64,000 nt of DNA from Wuchereria bancrofti (Eukaryota; Nematoda; Chromadorea; Rhabditida; Onchocercidae), in NCBI GenBank assembly GCA_005281725.1, contig SSBO01000001.1, positions 6,928,399 to 6,992,398 of the forward strand, written 5' to 3'. This document shows positions 8,896 to 20,000 of the stretch, in pieces. The notes under the pieces are model-generated. The model saw only the letters and a list, made by a program, of their open reading frames with translations. It had not been told where the DNA came from and did not search any database. Made by a program: the position numbers and the translations under genes. The stretch's first letter is position 1. Each line of letters opens with the position of its first letter.

Positions 8896-11725
8896 CTACA
8901 AGAAATTAAGACCAGCACCCATCTGAAAAGATGGCGCACACTGATCACCTGACATATTCCTCAACGGGATAACATAATTCAGCTCAATGCGAACAAAATT
9001 TTTGATTAAAAATGTTAGCCCCAATCCAGCAGTAACACGTAGAGCATTTGACATGTCACGCAGTCGATGTTGAGAATCAACAGATGCTACAGCTCCTCCG
9101 GAAATAAATGCGTGAGCAAACAACATTTCTGGTGGAAAAAGGGGCCTGAAATAATATATTTAGAAGAAAATATTGAAAAACACTGTTCTTGCATTCTACT
9201 TCAAGATCCGAAAAGTGAAAAGCCTTAAATATTATGCAAGCTACACTTACACTATATCAAACAGTGGTAGCATTTTTTCCCAATCACTTTCCTTCCTCTT
9301 TTTTCTTTTTGATTTTCATTTTTCGGTAGACCTTTCCAGACGACAAGTATGTGGTGGGGTAATAGGCAATTGATATTCTAATACGTTACACTTATCTAGT
9401 TTTGATTCTTCTCAAGCTCATCTAATAATTGAAATGTTATACTGTAAATAAAAACCATGATTTTTAATTTTACTTTCAAAAAAAAAAAAAAAAGTGAAAA
9501 ATTTTCATTAGAACTAGAATTCGTAAATGTCATAGACAGTGCCTGACAGTCCAGCATGTAAAAGAAATGCTCGAGCTATAGAAAAATCGATATAGATCTA
9601 TGTCTCGACATATATCCACAAGGCAGATACAGTCATTTTTGTGGTAACTTACGTGTTTAGAAAACCTTTTTTCATTGCTGCAGTATGCAAAACAGCAAAC
9701 TTGATCTTATACCTGTAAATATGCAAAACCCCAACGGCAGAAGTAGCTCCTCCAACGCAAGATAAACTATCAGCTCGTCCCCCTATCGTATTCCAGCTAA
9801 ATCCACGAACATCGTGAGGTCCACCGATATACAAACGATCCAGTAAATGTAATGAACGATGAACGGCTAATGTATTGATAATCGCAAATTGATATGAAGC
9901 GCTCAAGAACATATCCATGAGTAACGGTGTTGATGCCTTAAAATAATCTTTGTGACCAAAAATAGATGAAAAATTGCACAACTATTCGCATTAAGTGTTG
10001 CAAAAATGGAAATTAACAAAATTGGGAAATGATCAGCGTACTCCAGATTTACATCATCTTCACAACACAACAAAGATCTGGGAGATTATAGCTAGGATTA
10101 ACGTCATTAAATGCAGTTACATGGATAATAGTCAGATAGTTAAAGCCAACAATATGAATTTGATTGAAATTTGTAGATAAACTGAAATAAAAGGTTTATG
10201 TAAATTGGTTTTAAGGGCAAATCATATAAAAAATAGTGACAAAAGATGAGTGTAACTGACTTGGACATCAATTTGGTGCTTAACAAATGCTGCATCACCA
10301 AGAAGACCTGCGTATTCCTGAGCAAATTTCAGTAAAACACCTTTTGTAGCAAGAATTGGTCGATCTCGTATCTCGTATGCCAACGAATTCTGCACTGAAC
10401 ACTTCATTGTATGGCCTGCATACTCTCGAACCGCAAACGCTGTCTTTTCTGTTGGACAAAATTTTCTCCAGACCTTAAGTACGACTTAAATAAAAACAAA
10501 TAATTTGCTTTATCTTTTTGTCACTGTTACTCACATCCATAAATAATTCTTCGTGAAGACTACAACGCTGAGAACTGTCGTATCCTTTAAAAAGTTTTGG
10601 ATGATATAGAAAACATACCGTGGTTAGAAACATTAACACTAAATATTTCATGTAAAAATGTAAGCGTGAACTACAGAACAATAGATGTTCAGTAAAGAAC
10701 AAAGTAATTATACATAACAAAGTACGAAGTAATTATACATAACACACCGTATTCAATTTCATATTATGCTGAAGTCTTCTGTTCCATAACTGACCATTAT
10801 ACTGCAGCACCAGTCCAATTTCTTTCATACTACTAAGATTCCACGGTAAATTTCCAAAACTTTGATACAAAGAGAATCCTACGTTAGCATACTTTTGCCA
10901 GCCCAAAAAAGGTTTTGTCATTGAAACATTGAAAGTTCTATTACCCTGCAACTGCAGCTTTAGAAACTATCGAACTAGTACAGGCAACAATGGCTAATCA
11001 ACCATCATTGATTTAACCAGTAATAGTAATATTACCCAATTGACATGGAAACAAAAAAAAACATCTTGAACACCTAATTTCTTCATAAAATGCAAAACCA
11101 AACCATCACCTCGAATGTACAGGAATAACATGCATTCACCGATTCACCACGACCCCCAAAACTTTTTTTGCCTGCATTCAATGAGTAATCAGTTTCACCT
11201 CGACTAGTCATGCCAGCCTAGAATGTTAATCTATGAAACTGCTTATTATATCCATCTGAACTATAATGACAATGCAATACAAGACAGGTTCATGCATATT
11301 AAACTAACCTTAACGCCTAAAGTGAATGATTTCGGCTCCTTTATAATAAAATCAACTAAGTATTTGCCCCGCTTTCCACCCACTGAATCAATCAGTGGAG
11401 TGACGTTATCCGCAAGGCCAACTTCCTGCAATGCAAAAGTATAATATCATTTTAAGAAATGTCAGTTTACATCAAATAATAATCAGTATTGTTCATAGAA
11501 TTTTCAAAGGCCTACTCGAAGATGTTTGGCAGCTAAGTCGCAACATCGTATCAATTCCGGAAGTGATGAAACTGTGTAAAGGTATCCAATTTCTTTTAAC
11601 AGTGCATCACTTCTAGTAATTTTAACTCCGTGAAACTGCACAGCTTCAACAGTAACTGGTTGATTATCACATTTGCCGTACAGTACATCAGCTGGGTGAT
11701 AAGTTTTAGTTTTTTGTACTGACAT
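8896..11725 (-). CDS. gop-3: SAMM50 / Sam50, outer-membrane beta-barrel assembly protein
   Basis: Core subunit of the mitochondrial sorting and assembly machinery (Omp85/BamA superfamily), which folds beta-barrels such as porin and Tom40 into the outer membrane. Exons: 11516-11725, 11309-11425, 11110-11217, 10748-10945, 10261-10473, 9713-9936 and 8896-9145. All phases agree, giving 439 residues (human 469). Residues about 15-110 form the POTRA-like part. The barrel follows, with NMKLNT-VWRKF, TAFAVREYAGH, the Omp85 signature IGGPHDVRGF (residues 319-328, RGF at 326-328), and a C-terminal strand ending FQMGAGLNFL with terminal Phe-Leu as in human. A TTTTCAG acceptor (11744-11743) lies 17 bases before the ATG, consistent with an SL-spliced first exon. 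A 33-base open stretch at about 10540-10572 resembles a mini-exon but would break the frame, so I left it out. Confidence 0.95.
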
Positions 11726-11742
11726 TTGTGATGGGATGAAAA

Positions 11743-12838
11743 CTGAAAAAAAATCGATATTCCCTGAAGAGACATTTTTATTTATTGCATGCATGAATAT
11801 AAGAAAATTTCAATACGTCACCATGTCGAATAACCATTCTAAATGTCAGTATTCCATCCTGTCCAATAACCACACCACTGCATACATTACCTTCTTTGCA
11901 GAAGACAATAAATTCGTAGACAGTGTTATTTTTTGTAATACTGATTAAAAATATCTGTACAATATGCCAGCAATATTAATTATATAACAGTTTCTGAGGA
12001 TAGTGTATTGTAATAAAAACGAAATCCTACTGGACTGTGATTAAACAGATATGTCAAAAAGTAATTAAACATTCATATTAGGACATATAATCCTCAAAAG
12101 GTCTCAGATCTGATTTTTTCTTGCATTTGATAAGGTAAGAAAGACAAACCGTAATGAAATTTGATATTCGTTGTATCTTTTAGAATGCATAAACTGAGCA
12201 CCTCCACCCGTTCTGACTGCTGCAATCAAGAACTTCTCTAAATAAGATTACTGGATCCGGAACCGAAACACTCCATTAATTAAGCCTTCACGTTCAGCTC
12301 CTATGGTCAAGCTGTCAATTGACCGCTGTGTATTTTACGGGTGGTTGATAGCCGTGAATAGTTAACACAAGTTAGAGAGAAGAAGGTACTCTATTATTGT
12401 TAATTTGATGAAGTTGATATCTTGCTATAGTGCTCTTGAATTGCGTCACTGCTCACTTGTTAATAAGTGACCTCGTCGAGAGGTTACCTAATCGTTTAGT
12501 CGTTAATGGTCTATTTTTTCCTTTGGGACGTATATCGGTTTCGAGCGTAATTGTCGAAATACATTTTATAGTTTTGCAATTCTCTCAAAATTTCTTGTGA
12601 GTATTTCATCATCACTGAATTAGTACTAAGAGACAGGAGGTGAAAATTAGCATCGAAAAATGAAATGGATATCTTCTAGTAACTTCAGTTCTAGAGCTCA
12701 ACATCAGATGTGTATCAGCTGAGATTTTAATATTGCGTTCTTAAGCTCGAGGGATTTTTATCTCGAATGTTAAGTTATTATGTGTTTCAATAATGCTATT
12801 CCTTCCTTAAATCAGTTCACCTGAAATACATTTTTTTC
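11743..12838. promoter_or_regulatory. Divergent intergenic region between gop-3 and the 12.86-kb gene
   Basis: About 1.1 kb without a coding exon separates two divergently transcribed genes, both with an acceptor just before the ATG. It presumably carries both promoters. No specific element is recognised. Confidence 0.35.
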
Positions 12839-12860
12839 AGGTATATTACGGGTAACGGTC

Positions 12861-14898
12861 ATGAATGATCCTCTCGCTTTTCCATGGGCACTGATATGTT
12901 CCGTACCCAACAAAAATTCTATCCCTTCGTTGCGGTATTCTTTTTTTGTGCTGTAATATAATATTTTATGTTAATATTACTTAATTGGAATTCTTATGGA
13001 GAAGTGTAAGGAGGGCAATTTTTCCGATATTGTTTAACGCAGTTTTAAATTCATGTCGTGATCTCCATATCTACAAGTAGCTTTTAAAATATTCGGGCAG
13101 CTATCTGCTGAGTGGACATTTCAATATTAAGACATCATTCAATTTCTTATTTTACTTTAAAATGCTTTTGACAATGAAGGAAAAAAGAGTTGGATTTTTT
13201 TTCCAAACCCTTTAATATGGTTCCTCTTAAAGTGAATTCACTCTATGGCTCACAAAGACATTACAAGAGAAAGCAGTGCAATATGGATGTAGCCATCGTT
13301 TCGATAAAGAGCCGAAAGCTGTGTATTATACAACTCCTGGCAATGAGGAGGAAGTTAGGACGACATATAGCATTGTTCATAGTGGTATCATTTCTTCTTT
13401 CATAATAATTTTATTAAGTATTCCAAGTAAAGCATTACTTCGAATACATTGTTATAGATTGTCACAACTGATGGAGAAATTACTAGGTAAGAAAGTAATT
13501 GATCAAAAATAACTCCTTCATAATAACCACCAAGCAAGGGGTAGTATGAACTAGAATTTTACCCGTTTCAGTGTTCCATTTCTAACGATATTCTTACCTT
13601 TTCAGTTTCCTTCTTTCTCAGACTCCCTTACTAATTTGTCAGTTCACTTTCTACTCAGAAATTTGAATTTTAAAATGACGAGAGAAATCCGAATAGTTCG
13701 TTGAATTTTGTTTTTTCAAGACTTCATTATTCATTTCGTAAATGTTCTTGTTGTTCAGATCATCCTGAAGTCATAGTTGTCTTTCATATCTTACCGGCGC
13801 CAAATTCAAATGAGTATAAATTAATGAAAGAATTGGCTGACGAATATGATCTGATACGACAAGGAATACTATTGGAGAATGCTATGACTTATTTTGAAGA
13901 ATGTAATATTAAAGAAGTACTTGGCAATATGCTTCAATGGTTTAATCGTCGTATTTCACAACTTGTCGCTTTGGAAAAAAAGTAACTTTTTCTGTTTTAA
14001 CTTGAATAAATTCTTAGGATTTTTCACAGTACTGTGAGGGCAGTTGAGTTTATTTTCTTGAGTTTATTTTCCTGTGAAGGATTAAAGAATTATGAACAAA
14101 ATTATTTACGGTCAGGTTTAATACTGTTATAGGGCTTGTACAAAATTCAGCCTACAAATTGGCGAAGGAGGAAAGCATGCAACAAACATAATTTCCTTTC
14201 CAATGAGTAATGTTACTGCTGCAGTGGAAAAAGTCCTCCATGGTAAAGACGATGAAGTGTCTCAAAATGTCAATGGTACTTGTGTCATTTTCTGGCAGTT
14301 GTTTTCAGGTTTCTATTACAAAGTGGTACTTGCGACATGACAGCTTAAGATGAGGAGAAAAAAAATAATGTCAAAATGTCAATGATGCTAATATATGACT
14401 TATTTTTCGCAATAAGTCGAAATTGAAGAGTGTTCTGAAGAAATCTGACAAGAATGTCCATTCTTTAAATTTTTTAGAAATTATCCTTCATAAAAAATGG
14501 ATTAATTTATTTTCTAGAATTGATGTCAAAGCTTTTTTTTGAGTAGTGAAATCTCTTTCATCAAATGCATATTTACAGTGAAAGCAAGCGTTGAAGTTTT
14601 TGGTTATCCAATAAGTTTTAATGAATTCGAAATCGCCAATATTTTCAATAATTTCCGAGTCATCAAAGTAGTGAAGAGTTTAAATGACGGTGCAGTGGTG
14701 GAATTCGTAAATGAATTTCATGCAGTTCAAGCTGCTGTTGAGTATGATCGAAGTTGGATTGATTCCGTACATTTGTTGGCGGTGACGCCCATTCATCCAG
14801 AAATAATCAAAGAAGTGGAAAGAGCGCTACGTGATGAACATATTTCTTGTCAATCAGTCCGGAAATCTCCAGTTCTACTTTCTCTTCAAGAAGTCTAA
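12861..14898 (+). CDS. RRM-like domain protein with possible MID-like N-terminus
   Basis: Complete five-exon model: 12861-12934, 13233-13384, 13759-13981, 14133-14242 and 14579-14898. All junction phases agree and give 292 residues. A TTTTTTTCAG acceptor at 12839-12840 lies 20 bases before the ATG, so the message is probably trans-spliced. The C-terminal exon (residues about 187-260) reads VEVFGYPISFNEFEIANIF ... VVEFVNEFHAVQAAVEY, a beta-alpha-beta-beta-alpha-beta pattern resembling an RNA-recognition motif. Residues 9-145 (PWALICSV at the start, then YTTPGNEEEV, VIVVFHILPAPNSNEY, ELADEYDLI, LGNMLQWFNRRIS) recall the Argonaute MID layout, in which a Rossmann-like core with a hydrophobic VVxxLP strand precedes a conserved helix. 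There is no PIWI slicer domain. The RRM-like call is moderate and the MID-like call is speculative. The gene diverges from gop-3. Confidence 0.7.
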
Positions 14899-16062
14899 CT
14901 TGTGCAAGCGCTAAAATTCCATGCCTTTTTTCGTTGTAAAGGATCTCATTATAATTTTTTTGCATTGTGAAATATCATCATAATCATCAGAATAAATCCG
15001 AAGAGTTATCATTCTTACCGACAAGATACTGCTTTATTTCCGCAGGATCTTTCTCCTTTCTTGTTCTTGATGTCCAGTCGTTTATTGTTCCCTTCCATTA
15101 TGAAAAAAACTACTCTTCCGATGATTCTATTGTTGTTCTATTATTTTTGGAATTTTAAGAAAATTATTTTTAGAGGTTATTAAGACTTTTGTTGCTTCCA
15201 CAAGGGTTTGTTGATCTTTTTTCGAAATGATGTGAATCACTTTCGATATGAATGCATTATTTTAAGAAGATAGTCAAATCGTCGTTAATCGAACACTTTC
15301 TTTTCGGAGTGTATTAAATAGAATTGTATTGTTTTAACGATACAACTAATATAGTCATACATATTTTCCCATTCTCCAACCACTCAGAGCAATGATTAAA
15401 TCATGCAAACTTGCATTTGAGGAGTTAATAAGATCGTCATATTGCCACAATAGGAAAATATTCGTTTTCAACAAAATTAAGGATCACCACGTTTTCATGT
15501 CATTTTGAAAAAAAAAATGTGATACTCATTAACAATTCAGTGGGCAACCACGACAGATGATATAGTTAAGCCATGCTGTTTTGCTAAGACTTTTATTTGC
15601 AACCAAAATAAATTGAAGTAAAACAAAGAACTTGAAATTAATTCAAACTATCAGAGAACAGCACTAAAATGACATTTCTCGATAATCCACGACAGCATAG
15701 ACAGGAACGAGGAACAATACTGCAAGAAGTACCTAATTTCTTTATTGTTTTTTCTTTATTCTTTTTTTCGTCTTTTATTTCCTAAATTTGGAGAGATCAT
15801 TGCCATATCCATCCATGACAAAATATGGATAATCCGCGCAATCACTAAGGAGTCATTTCGAGTATTCTAACTGGTACTCAGAAGTTCAAGCCTACACATG
15901 TTTTTGGCGACTTGTTAACAATTCACATATAACTTCGAACTGTTGAACTTTTCATGCAAAGCAAAATCTAATTTAAACATAACAACAAATGACATTAGCG
16001 ACACTGTAAAATTAAATTGCTTCATCCGCTACATTCTTTCTCATATACCAAGGCATACCAAA
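14899..16062. other. Intergenic, no gene seen
   Basis: This region lies between the 12.86-kb plus-strand gene and the minus-strand small heat-shock gene, so it is mainly 3' flanks of convergent transcripts. Only short AT-rich frames occur and none has splice-consistent partners. Confidence 0.4.
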
Positions 16063-16431
16063 TCACCACCACCAAAGTGGTATCGGTTCACGAAGTATCA
16101 ACTCTTGGCAGGGATTTGAATGCATTTTCCAGTTCGGATCCACTTTGATGGGAATTTTACGATATTCGGTAGCTTCATTAATAGGAACTGTAATTTTCAG
16201 GATACCATCGGCACTTAATGCTGATGTTAACTGCTCTTCTTTCGCACTTCTCGGCAACGTATAGGTACGAACAAAATGACGTTTAATCATGCTACCTCCT
16301 TCTTCACGTTCATCATGGTGTCCGGAAACGATCAACTCTCGATCGTGAACATTCACTTGTAAATCATTGGCATGGAAACTTGACAGGTTCAATTTCACCT
16401 CGAATTGATTTCTTTCTTGTTCATTCGACAT
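16063..16431 (-). CDS. Small heat-shock protein (alpha-crystallin/Hsp20 domain)
   Basis: An ATP-independent holdase chaperone of the Hsp20 family, 122 residues as modelled. The alpha-crystallin domain fills most of the protein: FEVKLNLSSFHANDLQVNV, RELIVSGHHDEREE, then MIKRHFVRTYTLPRSAKEE and the signature ALSADGILKITVPI. The tail has a P-I-P-L motif equivalent to the I-x-I/V oligomerisation motif and ends in three Trp. The N-terminal arm is almost absent. An acceptor (TTACAG, 16433-16432) abuts the ATG, so the start is either trans-spliced, giving an Hsp12-like short form, or an upstream exon carries more N-terminus. I found no convincing upstream exon. Confidence 0.85.
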   Translation of the reverse strand: MSNEQERNQFEVKLNLSSFHANDLQVNVHDRELIVSGHHDEREEGGSMIKRHFVRTYTLPRSAKEEQLTSALSADGILKITVPINEATEYRKIPIKVDPNWKMHSNPCQELILREPIPLWWW

Positions 16432-16939
16432 CTGTAACAATATAAAAATTTTTACATAAACGGTTGACAACCTCACGTCAAATATTCCATTCTATGAACG
16501 CAAAAATCCGATGTTATGACCTAAACTGCTATTCGTAGTATCCCCTTGAGATATAACTCTTTTCGATATTACAATGAAGATGAAAAACAACATGTCAATC
16601 GAAATTGATCAAACTTCCACGACACTTTAAATCAAATCAGAAGTCCGAAATATTCAAAATAGTGAAAAATCACTAATTAATCGACACTGGATCCCTCGAA
16701 GTCTTCTAGCTTTTCCTCTTCCCCCTCGATAACATTAAGAGATCTGCTCAGAAGAGGGATCAGGTTATTACTCAGCTTGCAAATAGCCAAATCCGGAAAG
16801 CATGTCTAAATAACGGAAGCCAGAGAAGAGAACACTTAACGAACTAACACAATCAGCACCAATGGGAAGAAACAAAATAACAGACTAACGCGACGTTTGT
16901 TCCTATTGTGCAAGCGGGTGGGGCACTTAACAGAACGTT

Positions 16940-17100
16940 CTAGAATTTTCTTCCTGTTCAGCCTTTCTGGAATTTCCTTTCCGTTTAACTTTTCTGGAAT
17001 TTTCTTCTCGTTCAACTTTTCTGTAATTTTCTTTCCGTTCACTTTCCTTAGAATTTTCATTCCATTCAACTTCTCCGGAATTTTCTTCCTTTTTACTTCT
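16940..17100. repeat. 27-bp minisatellite, about six degenerate units
   Basis: Consecutive units of the form ggaattttctTcccgttcaacttttct vary by a few bases each, with a period of 27. The period is a multiple of three, so both strands stay open: G-I-F-F-x-F-N-F-S on plus and Lys/Glu/Asn-rich decapeptide-like repeats on minus. This explains the overlapping open frames at 16836-17274. I do not call a gene here. Confidence 0.8.
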
Positions 17101-17274
17101 CAGGAGAACACTGTTTTGGAAGCTGAGGAGGTGAAGACGAAGGATATGTTTCATATTTCTTCGTTTCTGTTGAAATTTGTCCGTACGAAACCGATAACAA
17201 TGCGCGATCACTTCCGCAATTGAACGGAAATGAATAGGATATGACGGCATGCAACACGCGAGTGTAGAATTCAA

Positions 17275-18793
17275 ATAGAATTATTCAGCAGTTTACAACT
17301 ATTATCTTTTGTCTCATTTCATAAGTAGGACAAATTACATAAGTTAATACCCACATTCCTTGAGAAAATTCCGGAAAAGTGTTTGTTTTGATAATAATGT
17401 TTGATTTTTTTCTTAATTATTGTAAACATCAGACATGCAAGTGTCGTCAGTCGGAGGCGAAGATATAGTTACGGCATTTCCTCATACCAATATTGAATGA
17501 AATTAAGGACTGGAATTTAAAAGGGGTTGGCGTTTAATCTGCAAAGATGAAATCAGAAAGTTGAAAAGTTTGTTGTAAGGATGTCTGTCTTTACCTACCG
17601 AAACAAACTTTATTTGCGATCTATAATTTATATGTATCATTTACAGTACAAAACGAATGTAACTTGTTAAAACACAGAGGGATTGCAGTAATGTGCTATT
17701 CAAGACTAAAAAAGCTCAAAGATTGTATTTAGCATTTAGCAAAGTACACAAGAATTATTAATAGGTGGACATTTCCTGGTATCACCAGTATTTTAAATTC
17801 TCCAAAATTGTGTTCTGAAAGTACAGCAGAAATAGTAACATGACTGGACATATCGCTAAAATCATACTGGTGAAGCGAAGCTGTCTCTAAATTTGCATTA
17901 TCTAGAAAGAATGCAATTGTATTTTTATAAGTATGCAACGGGAAAACAGTGTAACTGAACAAAAATATACACCATAATGGTGAGATCACTCATGCTACAG
18001 CCAAAATTAGAATCAGGCAAGCTCCCTTCTCGAATTAGACATCTGACCCAATTATTAACTTGAAAGCGCTATAGTGCTATTAATTTCGTGGCATATTTCA
18101 CCTTCACTTTTGACTTTTTCAATTTAGAACACCGACAATTGAGCAAAATGTACAATAGAGACCAGCAAAAGATAAGTGCGATTTGAAGAAACTGGTATCA
18201 TTTCAATCGAATAGCTAATGTTAACAGCAAATTTCTGAAGAATTATGCAATCAATTATACGATGACAATATGAGGTAAAAAAAAAACTTCCGACATGCTG
18301 AAAATAATTATGAAAAAATGAAAGGGACACTGTGCGGATGGAATCAATATGGAACACAAACAATATGTAAAATTCATGAACTGTTTTCGAAATTAACTGG
18401 GATATATTTTTGAGTGGTGCAGTTATCAGATTCCTCTTTATCTCACCTAGATGTTGAAGAAATATTCTATAAGATATCAACTGACTTAGACCGGAAGTTC
18501 TTCAACTGAGAACAGACCAAGTATCTTAATAAAAGAATAAATCGATAGGTTGGACTAGAAATGTTCCAGAAAGTAACTACGCAAAATGGTTCACAACAAG
18601 TGATGCCACTGCTATTGATAGAGTCCTAATAATTCTAATTAATGAAGTGATGAAGCAGAAAAATGATGTACAGCTCTTTGAGACTTTATTCTAAAGGGAT
18701 TCTATTTCATTTTGAGTTAAAACAGTTTACCAAGAATGGTTTCCAGCCTTCTTTTAAAATTGAAAAAGTATGAGTGCAGGAGTTAGTTAAGCG
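17275..18793. other. Unresolved region, possible stray minus-strand exons
   Basis: No gene could be assembled. The minus strand has an open stretch at about 17729-17989 with non-random residues (NANLETASLHQYDFSDMSSH) and another coding-like piece at about 17940-18060 (VRCLIREGSLPDSNFGCSMS), but their phases do not join with any splice sites I could find. The hydrophobic minus frame at 18124-18480 looks compositional. Confidence 0.25.
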
Positions 18794-19194
18794 TCAACCT
18801 TCTTCAAACTCCATTAAGTAGGCGCTACGGCATGATGTATTGGGACAAAGCCGTACATCCATCAAATTGATTCTTCTTGGATGTTCGTTGCACACAAGTG
18901 CAGCATGACCTCGAAATGTCGCTCCACAAGTCAGGCATTTTACAGTTCTCTCTGGTCTGTCGCAGATACAATTAGATATTGAATTCTTTTCTGAAAAGTA
19001 GTAGTTCGTAGTTTGAGGATACTTGGTCACTCAGAAATGACTGTGCAATATATATAACGTTTGTCACTACGAAAGACTGGACGACTTATATTTTAAGGTA
19101 ATTTTTACTTCTTAAGTTAAAGTTATGTGAACATCTACCACAATCATGATAAAAGATAGCAATTACCTGAGGAATCACGCACCACTTTCTTCAT
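18794..19194 (-). CDS. 74-residue Cys-rich, probable zinc-binding protein
   Basis: Two exons: a 28-base first exon at 19167-19194 (MKKVVRDSS) and 18794-18990. The phase-1 junction creates a Glu codon and gives 74 residues. The body has CICDRPERTVKCLTCGATF, a following Cys-x2-His pair (CNEHP), and CPNTSC before the end LMEFEEG. The ordered Cys/His pairs suggest a treble-clef or zinc-ribbon fold. I have the impression that similar short uncharacterised animal proteins exist but cannot name the family. It lies about 0.8 kb downstream of the zinc-finger gene on the same strand. Confidence 0.65.
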
Positions 19195-20000
19195 AGAAAC
19201 ACTTATTTCGGTAAAAGGGAATTACAATGAATGAACAGATTCCCGAATTTCCGTTATCCCTAAAAATAAATAGATATTCGAGGAGATTCCGCTGAAATAC
19301 CTGCCAGTTATTCACAATTGATATTACTTGTTACTGCCACAATGTCTATTTCAGAATATCTATCTTTCCCACAAAGTATCATATTTTCATCCATTGTTCA
19401 TTTTTTCAACACTTTTTATCATGTATATTCGAATTTCAACTTTAGGTTCAGCTAGGATGAACCCAAACTTATCCCCAAAAGTCCGAAACTTGCTATGTTT
19501 TAAGCAAATGTCGTTAGAAGTAAACAGACTATTCATCCTTCCATCATATATTGTATCCGAAAAACATCGCGATAAAATGTAAAAATGTGGTCGATACTTC
19601 TAGAAATCTGAAAAATAAAACAGTGAAAAGTGAACGGTATTTCCATATATTCAAGAAATAATGCAGTAGGGAGCGACTGTAATATAATATCTGACCCATG
19701 ATTCAGTATATTCAAATCCTCAATAAACTTTTCTTTTTTTTAAATTTAATTTTTTCTTTTTGAACGATAAATTATAAACAACAGAAATATCAGCACTGGT
19801 ATTGATCAGTTTATGAATCGCATGAATAAAATCAAATAGATAACTCTTAATTAAAAAAGGAATAAAAGACCAAAAAAATGAAAACAAGACGAAGCAAACA
19901 TTGATCAGAGGAGATAAAATTAGTTTATAGTACATAGACGAAAATATTACGCAGCTCTTCGTTTAATCTACATGAAATCAGTGCAATTTTCTACACAGGA
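19195..20000. other. Intergenic, 3' flank of the zinc-finger gene
   Basis: AT-rich with no coding exon seen. It includes the 3' UTR of the minus-strand zinc-finger gene and the upstream region of the 74-residue gene. Confidence 0.4.

Noticed and set aside
10540..10572. 33-base mini-exon in gop-3
   Set aside because: It has good splice borders, but including it puts the next exon out of frame. Direct joining of 10748 to 10473 restores the conserved VWRKF region.
16432..16476. Upstream in-frame ATG extending the small heat-shock protein
   Set aside because: The extension crosses a clear polypyrimidine tract and acceptor, so it is intron.
16836..17274. Overlapping Lys/Glu-rich and Phe-rich frames
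   Set aside because: They are by-products of the 27-bp minisatellite, whose period keeps several frames open.
18124..18480. 118-residue hydrophobic minus-strand frame
   Set aside because: AT-driven residues, no homology sense and no splice partners.
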